Assembly (NCBI GenBank): GCA_037576215.1
Contig: JBANDB010000006.1
Span: 5,580,001 to 5,644,000, forward strand
Direction: 5' to 3'
Source of the DNA: Armillaria gallica
Taxonomy: Eukaryota; Basidiomycota; Agaricomycetes; Agaricales; Physalacriaceae
Length of the DNA stretch: 64,000 nucleotides
Position 1 is the first letter of the stretch. The number at the start of each line of letters is the position of its first letter. This document shows, one piece after another, positions 1-11,147 of the stretch. A program made the translations under genes and the position numbers. Under the pieces are notes generated by a model. The model was not told where the DNA came from. It did not search any database and saw nothing but the letters and a program-made list of their open reading frames with translations.

Positions 1-28
1 ACAATGCTGACTATATGTGCGACGACAG

Positions 29-391
29 GTTCACATTCACTGCTTCACTGACACAGTCGCCTTTGGCCTCCGCCTCCTCGAGTACTTCCCCAATCTCCAC
101 ATCGGCGTAACTGGCGTCGTCTACGTGACGAACCTCAACACAGCCGAGCTCCTGAAGCAAATGTTGGCCACTGATAACAGGCGGATCCTGCTCGAGACCG
201 ACACGCCGTACATGGTCCCGGCAAATGTGTATGGCGCGCTAGAGCCAAACCAGTCGAGGCTTCCATTCTCTCGTTTGCTGATGATTCCCTGGATGGCAGA
301 GTTCGTGGCAGGCGTTATGGGCGAAGGGTGGGATGCGGAGAGAGTGCTGGATGTGGCGAGGGATGGTGCCAAGAGCATATATAGGGTGTAA
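29..391 (+). CDS. TatD-family metal-dependent nuclease, last exon (partial)
   Basis: The frame reads VHIHCFTD near its start and ILLETDTPYM about 35 residues later. These are the histidine-bearing and LETD(A/T)P motifs of the C-terminal half of TatD-type deoxyribonucleases (TIM-barrel, divalent-metal dependent). The segment is about 120 codons and ends at TAA 389-391, so the N-terminal half with the first metal ligands lies outside the window. A TGA in this frame at 8-10 and an AG at 27-28 directly before the VHIHCF codons suggest that 29 is an exon start after an intron acceptor. Codon use is GC-rich and CpG is retained, unlike most downstream DNA, so this looks like a live host gene end. 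Family assignment is strong; the exact exon start is inferred. Confidence 0.8.
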   Translation, partial: VHIHCFTDTVAFGLRLLEYFPNLHIGVTGVVYVTNLNTAELLKQMLATDNRRILLETDTPYMVPANVYGALEPNQSRLPFSRLLMIPWMAEFVAGVMGEGWDAERVLDVARDGAKSIYRV

Positions 392-2566
392 GAGCCGTGT
401 ACTGAAAATATGTTCAGTACGCTTGCCTTTTACCTCTATATGCGTCACATACTCATTGATATCCAGATATATGCATTCAATTTTCCGGGACAAGACCACT
501 CAGACCATCGCCGACGTCCAGAGACAGTGTTTCTCTCCCAAATCACGGAGCTACGTATCCTGGCCTCATCACTCTTCCGTATCAGTCAACACCACCCTCC
601 GAGGCTAAGGAAGAGTCACCGTCGCCAAGCAGCGACAAAGTCTAGCACTCATTAATGTGCCTTTTCTCCCCTTGCTGCGCTCTTTCCACCATCGTCTGAA
701 TCCAAGGAACCGCCGGTATTTATGAGGCGGTGACCTTGTATCGTCTGCTCATCTCTACGCCCAGCAGCCCCAGCACCGTTGGTGTACTAATAATGTCGCC
801 AGCACCGCCGAACTTGTGACGACGCCCGAGGAAGGACCCGGATGCTTTCAAGTTGGTTATCACTGTCTAGGAGAGAAGGTGAACGTCAAGTCGGCAACTC
901 GGCATGTAAACGCGCTATCACTGAAGACACCGTGTTGTTATCCTATCTTGGGACTGTTTCACCAAGATCCTTCGATCGCTTTCGTTGTAGGCAGTGAGGG
1001 TGCATGCGGTAAGCTGTTCATTTTAATAGTGCGGTGACCTTATTCATCATGCCTTTATTGGTCTCCTAGAACAGAACAATTGGGCCCTTTTTGTTCATTC
1101 TTTTCACTCCGAGTCCCCCTTCTTCTGGAAAAGTCGGTCGTGCTTCCTAATCGTCGATTCTAATATGTCTCTGCTCAATTTCGACACTACACCAAAACGG
1201 GCACTTCATGAACATGAATAATCTCTCTGGCTATCGTGAATCAAGTCAAGCGACGTCCTCCAACTGCTGTCCTTAGCTGCCACGCTTACATTATCATGCT
1301 CAATCTCCAATGTTCATTGCCACAGTCTATCACGCAGACGCCCTCAGGTATCTTTGCGTAACTCAGACGCTTGGACTTGTGCGTGTAGTCTCGTAAACTT
1401 GAAGTGTTGCGCATGCAAATCGGTTCCACACACCCGCCGCCTTCTAGCAACTATCACTTCCCTTGTTTCTTCCCGTCCTATCAACTATCCGCGCTTCCGA
1501 ATCATCCAGAGAGCCTGAGGGGTGCAGAAGTCGGAGAGCTTACGTACTACATTCCTGGCAATCTGAACCCGGAGCAAAGGAAGCAGCATGGTCTCGTACA
1601 TTTGGACTCAGCGGAACGTAAATCATAGGGGAGGAGGTATTCGGTGAGATACCCTCTCACAAGCGTTAGATTCCTCGCAGCACATGGGGAAATTGACACT
1701 TCTCCCTACATGCCAGCAATGGATAGCACTCCTATACACGATGGGGGTCATGGAGGGACAAATGTGTTGGATACCTAGGGTTTCATATGTTGCAGGGTTC
1801 TACTTGGTGGTGAGTCAGATTGTAAACATTTGTGCAGGCGGGTTACTGATGCGGATCTCTTCCACAGCTGTGCGGCGAGGGGACTACAGAAATGACCAGG
1901 AAGCGCTGTAGGAGACGAAACTCGTTGGTGTGATAGGCGAACGTCCTCACCTTTCAGGCCAACATACAGTTACTCCTGTCTCCCTAGTTGTATCGCCGGC
2001 CATAGCTACCGTGGTTCAGCAGCATTATAAATGTGTCCACTTCATCACTAGTCTTCTTCTGATCGATGCCGGCCAGCTAGCAGTGTCGTAACGGAAGGAA
2101 GGGTAGTCGACATCGATGAGATCTCCCCCTTTTCTGGGACGCTCTTGAAGGAAAAGGATGTCTGTGCTGCGCCAATTTGCTCGTTATGAAACCGTTGACC
2201 TCTTCAGGTCCGGTTCTTTTCGGTCTTTATTGCTTGCATCTCTTTGAGCTACCTCGTCACGACTCTTTACGTTGATGTTCGCAGTTGTCCAGTTGCCTGG
2301 ATTACTAGAAAGGTTTTGGTCGACTTTGAGCCGACCATTTGTGTGGAATAGCAATCATCTATCCCTCGACACTGATACGCTCTTAACGGAATATTTTGAG
2401 CTGAGACGAGAAGAATGCCTATGTGGTGGAACGTTGTCTGCTGGCATCGCACGCTCGAACCGACATCCCGGATATTCTTTCGTGCTACGATGACTTGGTC
2501 TGATCCATTTCGTTGAGTTGTTCAATGATATATTAATTTGAGTCCCCTAGCTAAGTGACCAAATAG
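392..2566. other. Unassigned region after the TatD gene
   Basis: No recognisable gene. Base composition stays host-like to about 2500, with CpG present, but the open frames are short (75 codons or less) and match no family I know. Frames at 1404-1628 and 1684-1911 could be exons of an intron-rich gene or chance. No repeat shared with other parts of the window was seen here. Confidence 0.4.
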
Positions 2567-2886
2567 AAGGTAACGATCACTGGCATGATGACTGAACAGT
2601 CAGTGGTCTTTTATCAGGTCGCAGACTATGTTGATTACGCTCTTGCAGATTCATACATTTATGAACGAAATTCCATCTCGAACACGGACCATCCTGAAGC
2701 GCTAGGTGAGCGAAGCCTTCACACTTCAAGCTGGAAAGACACATGTTGACAAAGTGTTTGTACAGGACACCTTTGCATCGATCCAGGTGGCTGGGCACGC
2801 GGGCCTTGGAGGGGATGTATGTATTTCTTTGTCTGTCCATGTTAATGACTTTTTTTTCAAACTTTCATACGCTGATAGATAAGTGA
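2567..2886 (+). CDS. Possible small intron-containing gene or 3' exons of one
   Basis: An open frame with ATGs at 2585 and 2588 runs to 2705, where the donor gtgagc begins. The acceptor tacag ends at 2765, giving a 60-bp intron. Joining keeps the frame and yields ...HPEALGHLCIDPGGWARG. A second candidate intron, 2817 (gtatgt) to 2878 (gatag), is 62 bp, and the frame then stops at TGA 2884-2886. Two consecutive introns of typical basidiomycete length that both preserve the frame support real coding sequence. I do not recognise the protein, which would be about 60 residues if it starts at 2585. Upstream exons are possible, because an AG lies at 2565-2566. Splice junctions are inferred from sequence only. 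Confidence 0.35.
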
Positions 2887-4060
2887 CGTTATGACATCAC
2901 CTGTTGATCCTATTTCTTGGATGTATCATAGATACTCGGATTATGTGCATGCATTTTCGCGTTCCTTCCGGTTTGGTCTGATGTATAGAATGTAGGTTTG
3001 GTGGAAGTGGAAGGGCAACAATGAGACCCGTATTCATGACCTCAAAGGAGCAGGGAACAAATCAGAAAAAGAGCACTCTGTGAACCACCATGGTATCTTT
3101 GGACATTTGTTTTGCTCAGTGCTGCATGACTTGCCAGAAAACTAACAAAACATGGTGGTATACCTTTTTGATATTCTCCCTAATGTGACAATAGGTCCCA
3201 GAGTTCATTATAGTGCTGATTCTCCTAATGTCATTATTTAGGTCGGTGAAGTGTTGCACACTTAAAACTATCTTATGCTTGAGGTTCTGTAGGAACTTGG
3301 ACTTTGGGGTTCTGTATCATCATTTGTTTTCATACAGCTTCAGATTGCTACACTGGCTCAGACTTTTCTTCCAGACTTCTGCTGTTCCTCATCTTTATGT
3401 TTTATCTTTATCTCTTGTCTTTGTCCTCTTTACGATATTGTCAATACACATACTACATTCTGTTGTTAGGTGAAAGATTGGCACAGGACAGTGGTTCTCA
3501 GTGCAGATCATGGTAATTACTATCACTGAATCGAGAAATATTGAAGTCCATTCAGAGGTGTTGAGAATGTCAATTGGACAGGTCAGGCATTGTATATATA
3601 CATATCTTTTTTCAAAAAGACCACTCTGCTAGTTTTGAACAACATATACAGTAGCATCATTTCACTGCATGCTATCCTCTTGGTTATGTGCCTACAATGG
3701 CCTCAGTCCACATAAATGTGCTGCCAGTGGTATAATCATTTGCTCTTGCAGAAGATGTGTCTGCATGGTTTTGAGAAAATGAGGTAGAGGTAAGTATGAT
3801 CTAGTATTCTTTTAACAGAACTTGACAGCATATCTTGTTTGTTATCTCTAGCAGAACATACTTGGATCCCTTATTATGTTGCTGGATGTTGTGCCAAAGA
3901 CACAAATATGAGTGCACCAAAATGAATGATATTTGTCTCCTGTATTCCTCTCTAACTGCAATAAAATCCAAACAGCATAAGCTATCATTGTGGATGTACC
4001 CTGTGAGAATGAGGTCAGAGGTTAGAAGAAAACAATGAAAATCAAGGGGATTGTGGTTCC
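2887..4060. other. AT-rich spacer before the Ngaro-like element
   Basis: No supported gene. The 86- and 70-codon frames at 3213-3516 are Leu/Phe/Tyr-rich translations of T-rich DNA and overlap in two phases, which argues against coding. Confidence 0.4.
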
Positions 4061-4284
4061 GAGATAAGCCTGCAGCAAGGTACGAGCGGAGGGCTTATCG
4101 GAGGATAAGCTAAGCTAGCTGCCCAATGAGGCCTTAAGCACTTATTCCATGCATGTACAAACACCATGTCCCAATCCCCAAAGTATTGATTGTGTCTTCT
4201 GAGTATTTCAATGCATCACCAAACATTTCTCTCCTTGTTTGCCAGCACTCAAGCACTTTATTCTTGCCTCATCGTTTTATTGAT
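4061..4284 (+). repeat. Ngaro-like element, left repeat A1
   Basis: Starts gagataagcctgcag and stays closely similar to 13141-13364 until cgttttattga. Differences are mostly transitions. It forms the left terminus of the element. Confidence 0.85.
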
Positions 4285-4309
4285 TCTTTGAGCCTATATC
4301 ACCATCACA

Positions 4310-5641
4310 ATGTCACAACAACAACAACAGCCATCTCCCCCAAGGAAACCATGCACTCACATCAGTGATACAATCAACAGAGCACTACAGAAATTGTCAC
4401 TGGCTGCGAAACTTGAAAGGAATTGTAAAATAGAGGTGGAGAATCTCTCACAAGAGGCCAAGACCATCAAGCATCTTGATGACCCTGCACAGAATCCAGA
4501 TCTGGGATCAGAGACAGTGTCGCTCATCTCCCTTGATGACGATGATATCCAGGCACTCAGGACACCAACCTTTGCTTCCAACTTCCCCAATATACCAATG
4601 GCCATTCAGAAAACCATCGCACAGCTGGAGGCAAAAGAGAAGGACATGGCGAGCAAGAAGAGAGATGCAGGTGATGCCAAACTGACTACAGAGGAGGCCC
4701 ATGATGCAAAACGCCAATGCAAGGACACCTCAGCTGAATGACCACATGTGCTGGGTGAGCAGCGTGATGTCGAGTTCACTGAGATACTCTATGATACAGA
4801 TGATGCACTTCTAATCCCACTACCATTCTTCTTCAATGTCAATCTTCAGTGGTTCATTGACGAGCATGCGACACTGCCAACAACCAAGACCAACCCTTGA
4901 GTGGGAGAGTCGAAGAGATCCTTCATCATCAATGTGGAGAAGGCATGGTCTTTTCTGCCATGTAGCACAAAGGAGGCTGACATGACCTATGGGCAATGGC
5001 ACAAGGCAGCTGACAACTGCTATCATTTCAATGCAGGATGTGATAAAGTAGGAGAGAACAGGCTGTATGCTAGATGGTGGGAGCAGCATTTCAGTTTTTT
5101 TGATGTGCAGATTGACAAGATCGAGCAATATCTGGCATGGCAATCACTGGAGGAGAAGCTATGCAAAGCCTATCACAGCCAGCCCATGACTTTCAGCAGG
5201 GATTTCTATGCTGAGGAGTACAGGATGGCCAAACTCGAGCACAGGATGCAACTGCGGTTCAAAGCAGCTCGACCCAAGCAACAACTCACTCAAAAACCGA
5301 TGTTCTATCCTCCCTCACATCCATGGTCCCAGTCGCCCTTTCCATCAGGCAGCAAGAAACCGGCAGCCTCACCTTCCTGCTGCCTCGCATGTGGCGAGTG
5401 AGGCCACCCACTACGTGACCACTACATGGGAGCTAACTGCACCAAGCCAGCTTGGGTACATGTTAACGATGGTGACATCACACATCCAGACAATGGCAAG
5501 CATGTCTGCATTGCCTACAACATATATGGCACCAAAAGCACTTGCCACCATGGCACTGACATACTCCACCTCTGCTCTCTCTGTGATAAAGAACACCACA
5601 CATTCTCCTGGACCTGCCAAAAGTCCCTGCCCCTCCCTTGA
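4310..5641 (+). pseudogene. Ngaro-like Gag-type ORF with cysteine-rich C-terminus, broken by TGA codons
   Basis: The frame starts at ATG 4310 in a CAA-rich (poly-Gln) context and continues in one phase to 5641, broken by TGA at 4739, 4898 and 5399. The N-terminal third is acidic and helical with a Lys-rich stretch near residues 105-140. The middle (4901-5300) is a conserved-looking region rich in Trp, Tyr and His. The C-terminal part has a CxxC...GH start (CLACGE) and further paired cysteines (CSLC at 5573-5584), resembling the cysteine-rich end of Gag-like proteins that accompany basidiomycete YR retroelements. The likely role is nucleocapsid packaging of element RNA. All three internal stops are TGA, as expected from CGA or TGG decay. 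Confidence 0.7.
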
Positions 5642-7126
5642 TCAATTCCTTGCTGCCGCTACCCCTCCCTTGCTTGACTACAAAGACCTGACGTGCTATA
5701 TTATTCCCCAGCCACTATTACACTGGGATGTCCTTTCCTGCTCTAACATTTTCTCATGTGTGGTGCACCCCTACAATACTGATGCTTTTGAACATTTACT
5801 CAATCAGCATGATCTGGCTAAGGCTTACCCCAGATTAATCAATAATCTTTGATATGGATTCCCACTTGGCAACATGCCAGTTATCTCACAATCAATTATA
5901 TTCCCAAACCATCCATCTTGTACCACTCATGTCTCACCAGTTAACAACTACCTGATAGAGGAACTCGCAGCAGGACATATGTCAGGACCATTCTCCAAAC
6001 TCGAGACTGAGAGGATTCTCCAAAGACCTTTCCAATCTTCCTCACTCATCATCTTGGTGCAGCCACAGCAGCCAGGTACCTCAGACAAGCTCAGGGTCTG
6101 CCAACATCTCTCCAAAGGCTCCAGGTTTCACCCCTCAGTGAATTCCTTCATCAAAAAGGCCAATTTTCCCACTCGATTTAACACTGCCATGAGAGTCACT
6201 GAAATTGTAAGTCTTCAATTCAATATTGTCATATTAGCTATACAATTCAATTTACAATATACCCTTCATTATTTCAATATGGCTTTGGCCAACCTGAGCA
6301 ATACTTGTGGCGTTTATACAATATTGATGCCCAGCTATACCAATTCTGAAGTTAATTTTACTGCGGCATCCTCACATCAATACAACTTCTTCTTCTTAAT
6401 CAATCTAATTCCATGGCAATAATTAAATCACTCACCAATTCATCCAGATTTCACTAGCCCCACCTGGCATGCAGGCATGCACTCTCAATATTGCAAAGTT
6501 CCACAGAACTTGCCCAGTCAATCCCAACCACAAGCCTTTCCTTGTTGTCCAAAAGAAAGACAGTGATTTCTACATTGATCATGACCACCCGTTTGGCACA
6601 GCATCAGTGAGCAGCAATTCTGGCATGATTGGGAATGCAGTTGTGGACATATGGCGGAGCAAGGGAGTATTCCCAGTTCCAAAGTATGAGGACGATCTAA
6701 AAGTGTTCAGATTCCCTTCCAATACAGGCACATTCTGAGACGGTGATTATGCCTATGACTATGACCGTGCCACCATGATGAGCTGAGTAGAGAGCCTCAA
6801 TGTCCCTTGGCATGCCGAGAAGGGCGATAAGTCCTTTGTCTTCACTACCACCTTCATTGGATTCCTATGGGATATCCCTGGCAAACTTGTTAGCCTTCCT
6901 GAAAAAAAGAGACTTAAATTTCATGAACGAGTCTGCCAATTCCTCAATGCCTTCTCGGGACATTGCTGCTATCTTCTTGACATGGACAAGATTCATGGAT
7001 CACTATGTCACATCGCCTTTGTACACTAGGATGGCAATTCAAGACTCCCTTCACTTTCCAACTTTGCAGCCTCCTTCAAAGGGAACAAGTACATGACCCA
7101 TTACCCGCCGCCTTCAGTTTTCATGG
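5604..7126 (+). pseudogene. Ngaro-like reverse transcriptase, first part (split by insertion)
   Basis: Frame 0 up to 6206 includes MSGPFSKLETERILQRPFQS and KLRVCQHLSKGS, the N-terminal RT signature of fungal YR retroelements. After an intron the frame carries FYIDHDHPFGTAS and the active-site box KYEDDLKVF (6688-6714), followed by the thumb region with GFLWDIPGKLVSLPE. Stops are TGA 5850, TGA 6736, TGA near 6784 and TAG 7027. The reading frame continues across the family 1 insertion: one copy of the 4-bp duplication joins ...PPPSVF to TDLKWWLAKLS. The enzyme would copy element RNA into DNA. It is non-functional here because of the stops and the insertion. Confidence 0.8.
6207..6447 (+). other. 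Spliceosomal intron inside the RT gene
   Basis: Donor gtaagt at 6207 and acceptor ccag ending at 6447 (241 bp). Splicing moves the frame from phase 0 to phase 1 and restores ...VTEI-ISLAPPGMQA... at the conserved point, whereas the intron itself has no RT-like translation. The length is longer than the 53-65-bp introns elsewhere in the window. Confidence 0.6.
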
Positions 7127-7450
7127 TGAAGAGACTCTGTGCGCGCAGGCTAGAAATGCAGCAGTGTTGAAGACACTGATCACACTCACACCCAACCCTA
7201 CACACACAAACCCTCAAGTTCTTGGGGGGATATTATGCGATAGAAGCAGATTGAAGCAAAACAACTAAACTCTCAGAATATATGATACATGCGTATAGCA
7301 ATAGCGTGCGTCACATATCTAGATCTCTCTAAGTCCAAAGGCTTTTATAACAAGAGGGGTGACCAATGTCGCCAGGCCTCAAGGCAAGGTGTACTACAAT
7401 ACATGATATGTCGCCACACACCCACGAAACCCTCAATAAGTCACACGTGT

Positions 7451-9161
7451 TGACGAGGCTGGTGATGGGCACCCATGAAACTGAGCATGGCCTAGCGTGA
7501 ACACACACCAAACTCAACTCAACCCCACTAAACACACACACACACAGTCTCCTTAAGTGTGGAGGGGAGCAAGGATTTTAATTCTACTTGCGCGCTGACA
7601 GTATCCCAACTTCTCTCAGTGAGCTCGCTAGAACGATACACGCAACAATGTAGTATTTTCAAGCTAGTCTCAAATTCTCTAGCTCTTCAGAGCTTTTTAC
7701 AAGAGAGCACGGTGAACCACGCAACCCTCGAGGCAAAATATATTTTGATAGCCAGAACACACGGATGCACAGATCCACAAGTTGACCAAGTTCGGTCAGT
7801 GAGCTCGCTAAGTACGACTCGCCGATAGATTTAATCTGCGTGTGATGCCGCCTTTCTCTTAGTGGCTAAACCTGACTTCCAAACTCATCATGATGGAGGC
7901 CCTCGGCACTCCCACTCAAGTCTTGATTACTCTCAGAACCATCCCCGCAAGTCCTCACACACAGTGTGCTTGCCCTAACAATGGTGCCCACGAGGTCCAA
8001 CTGCGCACACCTGTCACACTTCATGCAACTGCTAGAACAGCTCCTGGCTGATTCTCTTGCAACTACTCCTAGACCTACACAGAGGCCGACACAACACAAA
8101 TTCTCTTTTTACACTGAACCAGAAAAGGAACAGAGCTTTTCTCTCAGATTTATCTCAGCAAACTCTCAAGATGGGCGCAGTGTCACTGTCCCGAATCTCT
8201 TTCTTATCTCAAGTAAACCGAAGTTTTTATCCAAAATGTTTCTCTTGTTCTATTTCTCTGTGAGCTCACTAAACTTGCGTTCTAGCTGAGGCTCGAAGCT
8301 ACTAACTCTTACATGTTGCAACAAGTCCAGATCCAAACTGAAACTTTATTACTGTACATGGGGGGTAGGTATCTTGCTTTACTACATGAAATTCTACCTA
8401 CTTATACTACGGGGAATTGATTATTACAAATGGTCTTTTAGTAATTTACTTCCTTTGTCGGCCAATAATTCTTTGTCCAAACTGGTGCAACGCTCTTGGC
8501 AGAGCGCCGCTTGGGCCTCCTTTTAGTATCCTCAAAGGGCTAAGTGATGTTGATGTCATTCACCCTAGCAGCAGAGTAGCTCACTGACTTGTACTCAATG
8601 GCTGCTTAATCCTTGATCACCAATCACATCTCATATTCAGCTTTCGGTTCTGCTCTGAAGGTGACAGCTTCATATTCTAGACTCGGTAACCAAGGAATGC
8701 TTCGGATTTCAAGTCCGCTCGCTATTCCCATTGGCCGAAGTCTGTTTCTATGCCATGCCCAGGGTTCTTTTGATTACCCCGTGCATGATATCTTTTCTCT
8801 GGATCTCCAGGGACTACGTGTCATAGATTATCAACGTGTAGTTATCTAAATTAGTCCCAGCCTGCATACAAGCACATCCCACTGAAAGTTGAATTCTCTA
8901 CTGCAGACAGATGTTTTGCGCGAGTGAGCTCGCTCTTCGGCCCTATTGTCGTGCATGCCCATAAGGTACAGTGCAATGATGAAGTCCTTATGTTTTAATT
9001 CCATTGCTTCTGTTTCTATCATAGAGCTCTCAACCTTAGTGACCTTGCTTCCTCGCATGCCATTTGCATTGTTAGTCCGCTCTCTGTGCTTCTGCTTTGC
9101 TAATGTGTAAGGTATGTGAATTTTGCAAAATTACATCCTTAGACACGCTGCGGGTGTGACA
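7451..9161 (-). mobile_element. Family 3 LTR-like repeat, copy a (nested in family 1 copy A)
   Basis: On the minus strand it starts TGTCACACCCGCAGCGTGTC and ends at TGACGAGG (reverse of 7451). Flanks are gtgt (7447-7450) and gcat (9162-9165), both derivable from gcgt by CpG decay. It is 1711 bp and closely matches 57345-60773 once that copy's own insertion is removed. A TATA-like gtataagtag lies near 8400 on the minus strand. No coding region. Confidence 0.75.
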
Positions 9162-9259
9162 GCATCACACACAGGTAACCACAACAACCTAAACACACTC
9201 TAAACATGACTCAAAGCTTGCGCTCTAAGCAGAAACCCTTCACAAAACGTCCACTCAAG

Positions 9260-9590
9260 CCACAGGATTTGAACCTACACGCTCAAGCTTCCAAAACCAA
9301 TCGTAGACCCACAGGGTTTGAACCTATGCTGATCCAGAGACACAATAACCAACTAAACCCCATCTGACAAGCCAAAGGGTTTGAACCTCTGCCACTTGCG
9401 GAAATGAGAACCCTCAAGTGCACACTAATCAGACCACAGGGTTTGAACCTGTGCCACCTGTAGTGCTGCACATTAAAGAAGGCCTCTGTACAAACACTAA
9501 CCAGACCAAAGGGTTTGAACCTCTGCCACTTGCAGAATGGTATACCCAACTAAGCACGTGCTAATCAGACCACAGGGTTTGAACCTGTGC
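9260..9590 (-). repeat. T-arm-like repeat array in family 1 copy A (6 units)
   Basis: Six units of GGTTCAAA(C/T)CC on the minus strand, spaced about 50-70 bp. Each is flanked by short arms that pair (for example CACAGG...CCTGTG), giving a 7-nt TTCAAAC loop as in a tRNA T-arm. Confidence 0.75.
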
Positions 9591-10622
9591 CACCTGTAGC
9601 ACCATGCATCACAAGAAACCCTCAAAGAACAAGAGCATGTCCGCAATGACACTATACTCCTCTTCTCAGGTTAGAGCGCAAGTCACCCAACCAATTAATT
9701 AACACTGTACACAGGTCCCCTGCTAAGCAAGTCCCCCACTAAGCTTTCTATGCCTCGTGCGCAACTCAATTCACTTGGTATGATATCAATTCTCGGTCTA
9801 TTCTCTCACTCAAAGTTACAAACTAGTCCTGCTGCAAGCTGAAGGCTTGCGCATGACTACAACGGGGGTCCAAAACTTGTACACTATTACTACACTACAG
9901 TATTTATACTATGCACTCTACATATTAATACAACCTTAAATAGTAACTCTTGGCTGGCAGAACTTCCTTTCCTGAGTCCCAGGTATGTTGCCATAATCAT
10001 GCCATTGCTTGGCGCTTACTCAGAGCTCTGGCTCAGGGCCAGATCCTGGTCTCTCAGCTGCATGACATCAGTTAACCGCACTATCTGCACATACTGACAT
10101 CGCCTAGTATTTCCTCGGAGTTGTAGCCTACCCCGCAACTCTTATTTATGGTAATAATATCTTCTAGTGATTTCCATGGTCTTCTAGGACCACCAGCATC
10201 TAGTCTAGGCCTCATGTGCATCGGCCAAAGTCAGAGACATCTGTCTTACTTCAATTCTAAACATTCTGAGGTCTAGAGCGCTAGTTCCCTGCATGGCAGT
10301 GCCCCGTGCATCATAGATCAAGGTTCCACAAAGTATCAATTATCTCCTGAGCTTCGTGGGTTCCATTCTTAGCGCACCTTCTGTGCATTGTCAGTGTACT
10401 CAGTGTCAAGTGCTGGGGCTTTAGACTTAGTGTGACCCTTATGGTATCACTCTGCAGTTAAGCCTTGCACTCCACCAAGCATCACTCAAGGAACTTCATT
10501 GTCCACACTTAGGACACTGTGCTCTAAGGTATATCTCATTGCTTTGGTATCTAGGTCTTATAAAATGTATGTATTGATACATTTTGCAAAATTACATGTG
10601 TGAATGCTTTTCAAGCATGTCA

Positions 10623-11147
10623 ACGGATCTGAAATGGTGGCTTGCTAAGCTCTCAATTTCTCACTTCACTCAATCCCTTCATCCTAGAGGGCCTATGCAA
10701 GACCTTCAGTTATTCGTCGATGCCTCCACCTCTTGGGGTATTGGCATCCTAATTGGTGGCCAGTGGGCAGCATATCAGCTACATCCAGACTGGAGAATAC
10801 CTGGGCAGGATATATGCTGGCTGGAGACAATTGCAATTGAGATACTTGCCTACTTTCTGAGGGCGATGGGCCTACAGAATGTCCACTTGCAGATCAATTC
10901 CAACAATAAAGGTGCGATGGGGGCCAATGAGAAAGGACGCTGTCCTAATTGGCATATCAATCTTTCAGTCCATCGAACTTACACTGTATTCTCAGAATGT
11001 CTGATATTACCTTCCTATCATTACATCAAATCAAAAAGCAATCTGGCTGACCCTATTTTGCATGGAATACTGGGCCAGCCAAATGACCATATCACCCACA
11101 AGATCACCTTACTGTCAGAGATCAATATGTCCTTCCTTTATGCCTAA
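10623..11147 (+). pseudogene. Ngaro-like RT end and RNase H
   Basis: This continues the RT frame after the family 1 insertion with TDLKWWLAKLS and PRGPMQDLQLFVDAS. The RNase H signature follows: D in LFVDASTSWG, E in WLETIAIEI, and the third carboxylate position in QINSNNKGAMGA, where the family has SDN. Asp is therefore replaced by Asn (a G-to-A change). The late Asp in SNLADPI is kept. The frame ends at TAA 11145-11147 and overlaps the start of the recombinase frame in another phase. RNase H would remove the RNA template during reverse transcription; the missing Asp predicts loss of activity. Confidence 0.75.

Larger units (their letters stand above)
7127..10622 (-). mobile_element. Family 1 LTR-like repeat, copy A
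   Basis: On the minus strand it starts TGACATGCTTGAAAAGC (10622) and ends AGTCTCTTCA (7127). The 4-bp flanks are atgg (7123-7126) and acgg (10623-10626). It contains a family 3 insertion (7451-9161) and six T-arm-like units. Without the nested element it is about 1.78 kb. No coding region was seen. TG...CA ends plus a TATA box and AATAAA in the intact copy B argue for an LTR left as a solo copy. Confidence 0.75.

Noticed and set aside
3213..3516. Small membrane protein
   Set aside because: Two overlapping hydrophobic frames in T-rich DNA; composition alone explains them.
9283..9549. 88-codon repeat protein (RGSNPLAC-like units), also in reverse at 28008-28319
   Set aside because: It is a translation of the T-arm repeat array itself and is not conserved as a frame in copies C and D.
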